This document shows positions 6,345 through 13,273 of a stretch of 13,273 bases of DNA, in pieces. The position numbers and the translations under genes are program-made. Source of the stretch: Phytoactinopolyspora endophytica (lineage in GTDB: Bacteria > Actinomycetota > Actinomycetes > Jiangellales > Jiangellaceae). Location of the stretch: the NCBI RefSeq assembly GCF_004138495.1, contig NZ_ML142850.1, positions 491,855-505,127 of the forward strand, read 5' to 3'. The notes beneath the pieces were generated by a model. That model made no database searches, was not told the origin of the DNA, and saw only the letters and a program-made list of their open reading frames with translations. Position 1 is the first letter of the stretch; every line of letters begins with the position of its first letter.

Positions 6345-8585
6345 CTAGCGGATCTCACAGGTCACGCGCATCCAGTCCATCTGGAAGGCCGACGCGTCGC
6401 CGTTGTTTCCGGACGACCAGAGCCGTACGGCCGGATCGCTGTCCCGATCCTGGATGGTCCAGCTGGCGCCGGTGTCCGCACCGTTGCGGAACAGCTTCGC
6501 CTCGCCGCCACTCGACGTGTCGACCCGCCACGAGGCCCGGTCACCGGCGTTGTTCCGCTGATAGATCCGGCTCCATGACGACTCGCCCTTCTTGATGGTG
6601 TAGACGCCGTCTTGCTGGATCGCCAGCATGAGCCGGCGGCTGCGGTTCGTCACGCTCATCGCGAGGCTGGCGCCGAAGCCGTTGGACTGGTTGAGCGTGC
6701 TGTAGTCCGTGACCTCAGCACGGAAATCGACCGAGAAGTCGCACCGGTCCGGCAGCTCCTTCGAGATTGCATTCTGACCCGTGGACGGGCTGGCGATCCG
6801 CAGCTCACCCGCCGGGTTGATCGAGCCTCCGGCCTGGAACGCATCCCAGCCGGTGAGGTCGTTCCACATGGTGGAGACCAGGTTCTCCTCCACGCTCACC
6901 CAGTTGACGCTGGCACCGGCGGGTTCCGTACTCGTGCCGGACGTGGAGAGCGTGGTGCGGATCGGCTCCGAGCTGAGTGGCGTCTGCCACTCGACATCGG
7001 TGTCGATCGAATCGAGGTAGAGCTGGGCCGTGCCATCCGGCTGGACGACCACCCGGTAGTGGTGATCACCGGTGCCGATGCTGGTGGCGTGCACGAGCTG
7101 CCAGTCTGACGACCCGGCCACCTTGGCGTAGATGCCGTCCGATTGCACCGTCATGGCCAGCAGCCGGCTGCCGTTGGCCACCTCGAGCTTGAGGTTCGCC
7201 CCGGTTCCGGTGGCCGGGTCGAGCGTCGTCGCCGAGGTGATCTTGCCGCTGAACGCGGCGATGAACGTGCCCTGGTACGCGTGCTCCTGCTCGACCGACG
7301 TCGTCGTCCCGGCCGCGTTCGACAATTCCAGCCGTCCGCTGGTCACCCCGGCGGAGCCGCCATTGGCAGCCGTGTCCCACGAGATCGTGTCTCCGTCGTC
7401 CCAGTTCTCGTTGATCCCGGTGAACGCGTCGGAGATGTCGAGTTTCGCCACCTTGATCGCGGACGTGTCATGCTCCCACACGACGAAGTACTTCCCAGGG
7501 GCGTACTCGTCCGCCATCGCATACGTGTCCCAGCCCGCGCTGTGCGGGCGGTCGACGACCTCAGGGCCGTCGGCCAAGAACCGGCCCGGACCCCACGGCT
7601 GGTCCGGCTTCTTCACTTTGTAGTTCAGGATCGCCCGGAACTCCTCCGGCCGGGTCTCGATGGGACTGGGGAACCGCCCGCCCATCGTGTTGTAGATGGC
7701 GAGATACTGACCGTTCGAGTCCTTGGTGACGTAGCCCTTCGTGCCCATGTTCGGGATGTTGGTGTCCAGCTCCAGCGGGGACCAGGTGAGCCCGCCGTCG
7801 GTGCTCTCCGTCCGGGACGTGTAGACCGGCCCGGTCACGTAGTCCTCGGCCGGGAAGGCGACACGGTTGAACATGATCAGCTTGTTCGGGTCGTCCTGGT
7901 CTACGACGAGCTGGTTCTCACCCGACCTCGTGTCGAGCGGATCCGGCGCGTATGATCCCGCCGTCCAGTTGACCATGTCGGTCGACCGCATGACGGCAAC
8001 CTGCCCGCCTTTCCAGAACGGCACGGTGTGGTATCCGTTGTGGTAGAGGGGACGACCCGCGACCACGAAGCCGTCCGGGACATTGGCGAACGACACTGCG
8101 TGGTCCTGCCAGGTCTGGCCGCCGTCGGTGCTCTTCTTCATGAAGTTGGTGACCGGCTGGCCATTGTGCGAGCTGGCAGGCGCCCGGCCGAGAAACGCGT
8201 ACAGGTCACTATCCACGCGGTAGAGGATGACGTAGTGCCACCCGTGCGTGGAATCCTTCGCGGCGAGCGTCTTCGGTGCGCTCCAGGTCTGCCCGCCGTC
8301 AGTGGAGTTGGCGTATTTGATGGCGCCGTTGTCGAACTGTCCGGACGTGTTGCCCTCGCGCCAGGCGGTCACGACATTGGTCGGGCTGGTCGAGATGATG
8401 TCTGGGGTCCGGATGCCGTCCCCATCAAGCAGAGTGGTATCCGAATGGACGGTTACTTCGCTGGTCAGACTCTCGGCGTTGGCTCGCGGCGGGCCACTGA
8501 AGACCATCGCAAGCAGGCTGACGATCGCCCCGAAGGTCCCAAGGGCGAGAAGGCGCGGCTGAAGTCGCCGACGGACGTTCTTCAT
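6345..8585 (-). CDS. Secreted sialidase-fold (BNR/Asp-box) protein with two C-terminal beta-sandwich-like modules
   Basis: This 746-residue protein has a signal peptide (basic residues 2-11, hydrophobic 12-30, ANA-ES cleavage near 37). Residues about 40-385 form a sialidase-like six-bladed propeller. Asp-boxes lie at 94-101, 152-159 and 261-268 (STDGG-TW), with a degenerate one at 201-207. Arg59 in GIRTP sits where sialidases have their RIP arginine. Residues about 393-568 and 574-746 look like two related jelly-roll, laminin-G-like modules that may bind glycans. The frame is open upstream to 8672. I chose ATG 8585 because it begins the signal peptide. GGAAAGGG lies about 11 bases upstream, a rather long spacing. 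It is probably a secreted glycan-active enzyme, but sialic acid specificity is not shown, because I cannot identify a full arginine triad and nucleophile. Confidence 0.85.
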   Translation of the reverse strand: MKNVRRRLQPRLLALGTFGAIVSLLAMVFSGPPRANAESLTSEVTVHSDTTLLDGDGIRTPDIISTSPTNVVTAWREGNTSGQFDNGAIKYANSTDGGQTWSAPKTLAAKDSTHGWHYVILYRVDSDLYAFLGRAPASSHNGQPVTNFMKKSTDGGQTWQDHAVSFANVPDGFVVAGRPLYHNGYHTVPFWKGGQVAVMRSTDMVNWTAGSYAPDPLDTRSGENQLVVDQDDPNKLIMFNRVAFPAEDYVTGPVYTSRTESTDGGLTWSPLELDTNIPNMGTKGYVTKDSNGQYLAIYNTMGGRFPSPIETRPEEFRAILNYKVKKPDQPWGPGRFLADGPEVVDRPHSAGWDTYAMADEYAPGKYFVVWEHDTSAIKVAKLDISDAFTGINENWDDGDTISWDTAANGGSAGVTSGRLELSNAAGTTTSVEQEHAYQGTFIAAFSGKITSATTLDPATGTGANLKLEVANGSRLLAMTVQSDGIYAKVAGSSDWQLVHATSIGTGDHHYRVVVQPDGTAQLYLDSIDTDVEWQTPLSSEPIRTTLSTSGTSTEPAGASVNWVSVEENLVSTMWNDLTGWDAFQAGGSINPAGELRIASPSTGQNAISKELPDRCDFSVDFRAEVTDYSTLNQSNGFGASLAMSVTNRSRRLMLAIQQDGVYTIKKGESSWSRIYQRNNAGDRASWRVDTSSGGEAKLFRNGADTGASWTIQDRDSDPAVRLWSSGNNGDASAFQMDWMRVTCEIR

Positions 8586-8942
8586 CGTAGAGGACACCCT
8601 TTCCGTGAGGTACAGACATGGCGACGGGGCGGGTGTCTCGGGTGGGCCGCGGTCCATTCGCAGCACAGACATCGGGGGTGTCCGTTCTCGTGGCTGGCGT
8701 CGGCAAACCCCCGTGCGAGAGAATGTATCATTAATTTACACTCAATTGCCCACTCTAGAAGTTTTTTCTTCTCCACCGGCGTTTGGGTCTTGATCCGGCC
8801 CTGACCAAACGTTGACCCGCTCCCCGCAGAGTGTCGGAAGCGCAGATCTCAAGCCTCGCCGCCAGCGAGGTGGACGCGACAGCGCCAGGCCGAAACTCAA
8901 TGCGCAGTTCGACAACGAGCGCAGAGATCAAGGAGGAAGATC
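8586..8942. other. Divergent intergenic region between the sialidase-like and VOC genes
   Basis: This 357-base gap separates two divergently transcribed genes, so it must hold both promoters. I see no convincing coding sequence. The GC-rich flanks surround an AT-rich patch (8722-8772). A short hairpin, CCTCGC and GCGAGG at 8854-8870 with a 5-base loop, lies in the probable leader of the VOC gene. The only strong ribosome-binding site is AAGGAGGA at 8930-8937 for the VOC gene. Confidence 0.7.
8722..8772. promoter_or_regulatory. AT-rich promoter/operator candidate upstream of the sialidase-like gene
   Basis: This patch is about two-thirds A/T inside a very GC-rich region. It includes an imperfect 17-base dyad, TGTA at 8724-8727 and TACA at 8737-8740, around an ATTAAT core. 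It also contains a perfect AGAAG/CTTCT palindrome (8757-8772) flanking six T bases. On the - strand, TAAATT and TACATT resemble -10 boxes, but I find no well-spaced -35 box. A promoter with an operator for the secreted protein gene is plausible but unproven. Confidence 0.35.
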
Positions 8943-9326
8943 ATGCTCACCGACGCGCCTGTCACCACCATCCTGCCGGTCAACGACCTATCCCGCGCCG
9001 CGGCTTTCTACCGCGACCAACTTGGCCTCGAGGACCTCGGGGAGTCACCGGGCGGCAACTGGGCACTGCGCACGACAGCCGGCGCCCGGATCGAGCTGAT
9101 GGCCGCCGAGCAAGGAGCTCAGAGCAAGCACACGGTCATCAGCTTCGAGGTCGAGGATCTCGGTGGCCAGATCGTCGAACTCGAAGGCAAGGGGGTGAAA
9201 TTCGAGGACTACGACGAGCCGTTCAAGACCACCGGCCACGTCGCGACCATCGACGGTCACCAGGCAGCATGGTTCACCGATACCGAGGGCAACTTCATCT
9301 GCCTGCACCACGAAGCACCGAGCTGA
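8943..9326 (+). CDS. VOC superfamily protein (glyoxalase/bleomycin resistance fold)
   Basis: This 127-residue protein has two beta-alpha-beta-beta-beta modules: the first about 5-55 (VNDLSRAAAFYRDQLGL), the second about 63-124 (FEVEDLGGQIVELEGKGV, then DTEGNFICLHH). It has a strong ribosome-binding site (AAGGAGGA, 8930-8937) 5 bases before the ATG. At the four positions that usually bind metal I read Thr8, Glu51, Val65 and Cys120, so only the Glu fits. A canonical glyoxalase I or extradiol dioxygenase activity is therefore unlikely. Ligand binding or resistance-type sequestration is possible. It is a single gene, convergent with the amidohydrolase 42 bases away, and its function is unknown. 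Confidence 0.87.
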   Translation: MLTDAPVTTILPVNDLSRAAAFYRDQLGLEDLGESPGGNWALRTTAGARIELMAAEQGAQSKHTVISFEVEDLGGQIVELEGKGVKFEDYDEPFKTTGHVATIDGHQAAWFTDTEGNFICLHHEAPS

Positions 9327-9368
9327 CCGAACGATGTCGCCGTGTTACTGGACGCATGCAGGGCACGG

Positions 9369-11021
9369 CTACTGGCAGGGGAAGTCCATGCCGCCGACCA
9401 TGGTGCCCAGCACGCGGATCTCCGCCAGCCGTTCGGGCGCCTCCACACACTCGTACGGGTCGGTGTCGAGGACGGCGAAGTCGGCGTACTTCCCGGCCTC
9501 GATGGTCCCCACCTCGTGGTCCATCTTGAGCAGGTAGGCGCCGCCCACAGTGATCGCCTGCATGGCTTGATCGAGTGTGATCCGCTCGTGCTCGCCGATG
9601 GCTGAGCCGGACGGGGTGCGGCGGGTGACCGCGTACATCGCGGTGAGCAGCGGGTTGAGTGGCGTGACCGGGGTGTCGCAATGCAGCGAGATCGGCACCC
9701 CGGCGCGCAAGGCCGTCGCAGCGGCATTCATCCGAGTGGCTCGGTCCACGCCCACGGTGACGTCCCGATGCTGGTCGCCCCAGTACCACAGATGATTGGA
9801 GAAGATGTTCGCGCAGGCACCGAGCTCGGCCATCCGCCGGTACTGCGCCGGAGTGCTCAGCTGGGAGTGTGTCACGGTGTGCCGGTGTCCCGGCCGCGGG
9901 CTCTCGCGCAGCACGTCCGCGAGTGTGTCGAGGAAGACCTGGGTGGCTTCGTCACCGTTGCAATGCACGTGGATGAGGAGCCCGGCCTGGTGATAGGCAC
10001 GGAACGCCTCGGCGTAAGAGTCCGGGTGCTGAACCCAGATGCCGTTCTCCTCACGGTCCAGGTAACCGGGTGGCTGCAGCCTGGCGGTGAAGCCCTGGAT
10101 CGAGCCATCGAGCATGAGCTTGACCCCGCCGTACCGCATCTTGGGACCGCTACTCCCCCGCAACTGCACGATCCTGCGGGCGGCGTCGACGTACGACGGC
10201 ACGGCCCCGCCCGCCAGGAACTGTGAGATCCGGCCTGGGAAGTCGCCGGCATCGACGACGGATCGCCAGCGGCGCACGGCGTCGTCGCTGGCCGGCTCAG
10301 GGCTGTTCAGGTCGGTCAGCGTCGTCGCGCCGACGGTGCGTGCGCCGGCCGCAAAGGCGTGGATCGCATCCTCGTCCATCGAGATCAGCTCTTCCCACCG
10401 GTGGAACAGCGAGCTCAGCGCCATCGCTCTTGGCTCGCGCAGCTCGCCGGTGAGACGCCCGGCACCGTCGGTGACAACGCCGTCGGTCGTGGCCGACGCG
10501 TCGATACCGTCCAGCGCCAACGCGGCGGAGTTGAGGGTGAGCACGTGCAGGCTCGCGTGCATCACCATCACCGGGCGGGTGGACGACACCCGGTCGAGAT
10601 CGGCGACGCCGAGGCGCTCTCCCGGGAGATGCAGCGGATCCAGTCCCCATGCGAACAGCGGCCGGTTCGGATCCTCCAACGTCGCCTCGGCACGGGACAG
10701 CTCGGCGATGACGTCCTGCAGACTGGTGCACGCCGCAGACCACCGGCCGTCGGGCATGATCCGCGGGAAGTAGCCGACATAGGCCGCGCGCCACATCGCC
10801 CCCGCCATGGCGTGCGAATGCGCCTCGACGAAGCCGGGCATCAGCACCCGATCCTCATAGCGCCGGTCCACCCGGGCAGGGCCGTATCGCTGGAGCTCGT
10901 CCACGGTCCCGACCGCACGGATCCGGTCCCCCGCCACGGCCACGGCTTCCGCCGTCGGCCGTGCCGGGTCCATGGTCCGCACGAGCCGAGCTGGATAGAC
11001 AACGACCTCTGCTCGCGCCAT
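9369..11021 (-). CDS. Amidohydrolase family protein (YtcJ-like, amidohydrolase 3 type)
   Basis: This 550-residue metal-dependent hydrolase of the amidohydrolase superfamily has the usual order: an N-terminal beta-sandwich strand set (1-60), a TIM barrel, then a C-terminal return to the sandwich (MDHEVGTIEAGKYADFAVLD, 500-519). Metal-site residues are visible: His68 and His70 (VEAHSHA), a probable carboxylated Lys301 (GGVKLMLDGS), His353 (HVHCNGD), His385 (THSQLS) and Asp449 (HCDTPV). The family acts on amides, ureas or related C-N bonds, and most members have no known substrate. The frame is open to a GTG-type codon at 11111. I chose ATG 11021 because of an excellent ribosome-binding site. 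It is separated from the upstream remnant permease by the inverted repeat at 11151-11220, so it probably has its own promoter in 11022-11150. Confidence 0.9.
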   Translation of the reverse strand: MARAEVVVYPARLVRTMDPARPTAEAVAVAGDRIRAVGTVDELQRYGPARVDRRYEDRVLMPGFVEAHSHAMAGAMWRAAYVGYFPRIMPDGRWSAACTSLQDVIAELSRAEATLEDPNRPLFAWGLDPLHLPGERLGVADLDRVSSTRPVMVMHASLHVLTLNSAALALDGIDASATTDGVVTDGAGRLTGELREPRAMALSSLFHRWEELISMDEDAIHAFAAGARTVGATTLTDLNSPEPASDDAVRRWRSVVDAGDFPGRISQFLAGGAVPSYVDAARRIVQLRGSSGPKMRYGGVKLMLDGSIQGFTARLQPPGYLDREENGIWVQHPDSYAEAFRAYHQAGLLIHVHCNGDEATQVFLDTLADVLRESPRPGHRHTVTHSQLSTPAQYRRMAELGACANIFSNHLWYWGDQHRDVTVGVDRATRMNAAATALRAGVPISLHCDTPVTPLNPLLTAMYAVTRRTPSGSAIGEHERITLDQAMQAITVGGAYLLKMDHEVGTIEAGKYADFAVLDTDPYECVEAPERLAEIRVLGTMVGGMDFPCQ

Positions 11022-11027
11022 TCGCGG

Positions 11028-11037
11028 CTCCTCCTCC
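11028..11037 (-). promoter_or_regulatory. Strong ribosome-binding site that sets the amidohydrolase start
   Basis: The - strand reads GGAGGAGGAG, six bases before the ATG at 11021. It rules against the 30-residue N-terminal extension that the open frame would allow. Confidence 0.8.
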
Positions 11038-11150
11038 GGGCTGATCGACGACGAACGCCACATTGCCACGCAACGCAACGATGCCGCCGCCCGGACCGGC
11101 TCGTTGGTCACCGCAGGCTAGCCAGGCACACCAACACTGGAACCTTTTCC

Positions 11151-11220
11151 GGGTTCCTTGCCTCATGTAACGCATACCGCGTTGACCGAAGGGCCAAGCG
11201 TTACATGAGGCAAGGAACCC
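11151..11220 (-). terminator. Perfect 23-bp inverted repeat downstream of the permease remnant
   Basis: Arms at 11151-11173 and 11198-11220 are exact reverse complements around a 24-base loop. It lies 8 bases after the stop of the permease remnant on the - strand and about 130 bases before the amidohydrolase start. This fits a terminator for the GH127 transcript. No T-run follows on either strand. A further GGAACC at 11139-11144 could pair with the GGTTCC at 11152-11157 and compete with the main stem, so an alternative fold is possible. Confidence 0.55.
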
Positions 11221-11228
11221 CGGCGTGA

Positions 11229-11399
11229 TCAGCCCTTGATCGAGCCGGAAGCAAGGCCGGCGACGTAGTAGCGCAGCAGTGCGACGTACAGGATCACGCA
11301 CGGAATCATCGCCACCACCGCTCCGGCGGCCAGAAGCCCGAAGTTAACCTGCCCGAACGTTCCCTGTTGCAAGCCCTCGCCCGCGGTGAGCACGGTCAC
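11229..11399 (-). pseudogene. 5'-truncated remnant of an ABC sugar permease (MalG-like C-terminus)
   Basis: About 56 residues read from a GTG at 11399 to TGA at 11229. They match only the C-terminal end of a MalG-type permease: LTAGEGLQQG, then NFGLLAAGAVVAMIP as the last membrane helix, then RYYVAGLASGSIKG as the typical tail. The first five helices and the EAA loop are missing, and a family member is normally near 280-300 residues. The fragment follows GH127 directly; its first codon overlaps the GH127 stop as GTGA. The frame is also open back to 11450 inside GH127, but those residues are unlike a permease. A deletion that joined the GH127 end to a permease 3' end is the simplest explanation. 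The fragment differs from the intact MalG-like protein at 2408-3295, so it is not a copy of it. Confidence 0.85.
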
Positions 11400-13273
11400 T
11401 GGCTCACGGGGATCCAGACCCGCATCGGCCCCGGCCCACGGTTTGCCCACGCGTAGTAGGGGATCGCGGTCAGCGTGACCGGCCGTTGCCGGCCCTCAAC
11501 ACTGCCGCTGGCACGAACGACGGTCACGCCACCCAGCAGGTCGGGGCGGTGCTCGACCTCGAATCCGGTCTCCGCATCGATGCGGACGTCGTCCACGATG
11601 GCCCCGGCCTCCTGATCCACCTGCTCGAGCGCATACACGAACGGTCCACGTTCGATGGCGACGCAACCGCGGACCGCGTCCACCCGGTGGTCGGCGACGG
11701 TCAGCCTCGGCTGCATCGGCAGCTCCAGGACAACCTCGTCACCCGCAGTCCATGTCCGGCTCACACGCGAGTAGCCACCCGCCGTCACCGGCCGGCCGTC
11801 GAGTGTCGCATCGGTTGCCCACGCAGGGATCCGCAACGCGATCTCGACGTCGCGTGCCGGCGCGGATGCGACCCGTAGCCGCACCGCACCATCCCACGGA
11901 TACTCCGTCTCCACGTCGAGCACCAGGGCATCGCCGTCCATGGGAACACGGACGGCACCGGCGGCGTACTGATGGATCTGCACACCCCGGTGGTCCGCCG
12001 TCGCCACATGGCCGGCGAGGCTGGAGAAGGTTCGCATGATGTTCGGCGGGCAGCATGCGCAGGTAAACCAGCCTCGCCGGCCATGGGCGGGGCTGCGGTT
12101 CTCGTCCGGATGCGCATCGCTGCGTAGCTGAAGCGGGTTGACGTAGAAGTACTCCGTCCCGGCCAGCGAGACCCCCGCCAGGAACCCGTTGAGCAGCATC
12201 CGCTCGATCTGGTCGGCGTAGCGGGCCTCTCCGGTCGCGAGCAGCATCCGCCAGGCCCACTGAACTCCCCCGATGGCCGCGCACGTCTCTGCGTATCCGC
12301 GGTCGGTGGGCAGCTCGAACGGATCACCGAACGCTTCGCCCTCCCAGCGCGAGCCCAGACCACCCGTGACGTACTGCTTCGACCGCTCCATCGAGTCGTA
12401 CTGGGTGGACAGCGCCTTCAGCAACTCCTCGTCGCCGGTCTCAACTGCGACATCCGCGGCGCCGGCGCCCAAGTAGACGGCACGTACGGCGTGGCCCTCG
12501 ACAGTCCGGGCTTCCCGGACCGGGACCCGATCGGAGTAATAGGTCGGTTCATTGCCGTAAGACTCCATCAGGCCGTGGCCACGGGCCTGGACGAAGAAGC
12601 GGGCGAGGTCGAGATACGGCCGGTTCCCGGTCTCCCGGTAGAGCTCGACGAGTGCCATTTCCACCACCGGATGCCCGTCGACGTCGCGGCGCTTGCCGTC
12701 GCCGAAGGTGGCGGCGAGGTGGTCGGCCAGCTTGACAGCGACGTCGAGCAGGTCCGTGTATCCGGTGCCGCGGACTTGTGCGACCGCGGCTTGAATCAGG
12801 TGGCCTGCGCAGTAGTGCTCATGACTCCATGGCAGATTGCCGTAGCGCTGAAACTCTCGTGCCTGCATCACCGAGTCGAGGTAGCCGTCGTCCTGCTGGG
12901 CGGCGGCGACGAGAGCCGTCACCCGAAGCTGTTCGGCCAGGAGCTCCTCATCGGGTTCACGCGCGTACTCCCACGCGGCCGCCTCCAACCACTTGTACAC
13001 ATCTGAGTCGGCGAAGATCGGGCCTATCGCGTCGCCGTCCGACCGTCCGGCCGCGATCTCGAGGTTGGCCAGGTTCCCCGCCTCGCCCAGCTTCGTCAGT
13101 CCTTCCGGTATCGACGCGGCTCGGTTGGCCTGGGCGCGTTGGTGCCATAACCCTGAGGTGATCTGGACCGCATGCGGCCCGAGCGGCCGCAGGACGGTCC
13201 AGGCGTCTCGGGTGGGTGCAGCCGGGCCACGCTGAGCCAGGTGAGAGGCGAGAGTGGTGGACTCCTGGGACAT
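11396..13273 (-). CDS. Glycoside hydrolase family 127 protein (beta-L-arabinofuranosidase type)
   Basis: This 625-residue protein probably removes beta-L-arabinofuranose from plant-type glycans or oligosaccharides. The (alpha/alpha)6 barrel spans about 30-425, followed by beta-sandwich domains ending in AIPYYAWANRGPGPMRVW (603-620). Active-site residues known from the Bifidobacterium enzyme HypBA1 are recognisable: Glu313 (EGEAF) as acid/base, Glu329 and Cys331 (YAETC) as zinc ligands, and Cys407/Cys408 (TCACCPPN) as nucleophile and ligand. The spacing of Glu313 to Glu329 (16) equals that of HypBA1. No signal peptide is seen, so it is probably cytoplasmic and acts on imported oligosaccharides. 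The ATG is at the window edge (13271-13273), so the ribosome-binding site and upstream genes cannot be seen and a longer N-terminus is possible. The length is close to the family norm. Confidence 0.9.
   Translation of the reverse strand: MSQESTTLASHLAQRGPAAPTRDAWTVLRPLGPHAVQITSGLWHQRAQANRAASIPEGLTKLGEAGNLANLEIAAGRSDGDAIGPIFADSDVYKWLEAAAWEYAREPDEELLAEQLRVTALVAAAQQDDGYLDSVMQAREFQRYGNLPWSHEHYCAGHLIQAAVAQVRGTGYTDLLDVAVKLADHLAATFGDGKRRDVDGHPVVEMALVELYRETGNRPYLDLARFFVQARGHGLMESYGNEPTYYSDRVPVREARTVEGHAVRAVYLGAGAADVAVETGDEELLKALSTQYDSMERSKQYVTGGLGSRWEGEAFGDPFELPTDRGYAETCAAIGGVQWAWRMLLATGEARYADQIERMLLNGFLAGVSLAGTEYFYVNPLQLRSDAHPDENRSPAHGRRGWFTCACCPPNIMRTFSSLAGHVATADHRGVQIHQYAAGAVRVPMDGDALVLDVETEYPWDGAVRLRVASAPARDVEIALRIPAWATDATLDGRPVTAGGYSRVSRTWTAGDEVVLELPMQPRLTVADHRVDAVRGCVAIERGPFVYALEQVDQEAGAIVDDVRIDAETGFEVEHRPDLLGGVTVVRASGSVEGRQRPVTLTAIPYYAWANRGPGPMRVWIPVSQ

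Noticed and set aside
7143..7955. A 270-residue + strand frame opposite the sialidase-like gene
   Set aside because: Arg/Val-rich shadow with no motif; the - strand gene shows Asp-boxes and a signal peptide.
8586..8672. N-terminal extension of the sialidase-like protein to 8672
   Set aside because: It would bury the signal peptide 29 residues inside the protein; ATG 8585 gives a normal secretion signal.
9327..9368. Possible terminator between the VOC and amidohydrolase genes
   Set aside because: Only a 6-bp GCCGTG/CACGGC pairing with a 19-base loop is visible, and part of it lies in the amidohydrolase stop; too weak to call.
11022..11111. N-terminal extension of the amidohydrolase to 11111
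   Set aside because: The added residues are unlike the family, and a strong ribosome-binding site precedes ATG 11021.
1..13273. CRISPR array, tRNA/rRNA gene, insertion sequence, prophage or toxin-antitoxin pair
   Set aside because: No regularly spaced repeats, no cloverleaf or rRNA signatures, and no transposase, integrase or toxin-like protein were seen in any plausible frame.

Overview
The window looks like part of a high-GC actinobacterial chromosome. The evidence is strong G/C bias at third codon positions, frequent GTG starts, a twin-arginine lipoprotein solute-binding protein, and a CUT1-type sugar importer without its own ATPase, as is common in Actinobacteria that share one MsiK-type ATPase. 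I cannot assign a genus. No rRNA, tRNA, CRISPR array, transposase, integrase or phage gene was seen.

Left part (46-6274, + strand): a tight six-gene run that reads as one operon. It encodes a Tat/lipoprotein sugar-binding protein, two MalF/MalG-like permeases, a TIM-barrel sugar isomerase/epimerase, a fumarylacetoacetate hydrolase (FAH) family enzyme, and a D-isomer-specific 2-hydroxyacid dehydrogenase. The genes overlap or are separated by short gaps. Together they suggest uptake of a sugar or sugar-like compound followed by isomerisation, C-C cleavage or dehydration by the FAH protein, and reduction or oxidation of a 2-oxo/2-hydroxy acid. The substrate is not readable from sequence. The run ends at a perfect 19-bp inverted repeat (6274-6333).

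Middle part: a secreted sialidase-fold (BNR/Asp-box) protein with two related C-terminal beta-sandwich-like modules lies on the - strand (6345-8585), convergent with the operon. A 357-base divergent intergenic region with an AT-rich patch separates it from a small VOC (glyoxalase/bleomycin-resistance fold) gene (8943-9326, +).

Right part (- strand): a YtcJ-type amidohydrolase (9369-11021), a perfect 23-bp inverted repeat (11151-11220), a 5'-truncated remnant of an ABC sugar permease (11229-11399), and a GH127 family (beta-L-arabinofuranosidase type) glycosidase whose ATG is the last codon of the window (11396-13273). The window therefore resembles a carbohydrate-utilisation region, with importer, secreted glycan-active protein, cytoplasmic glycosidase and sugar-acid enzymes. 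The permease remnant shows that the right part has been rearranged.
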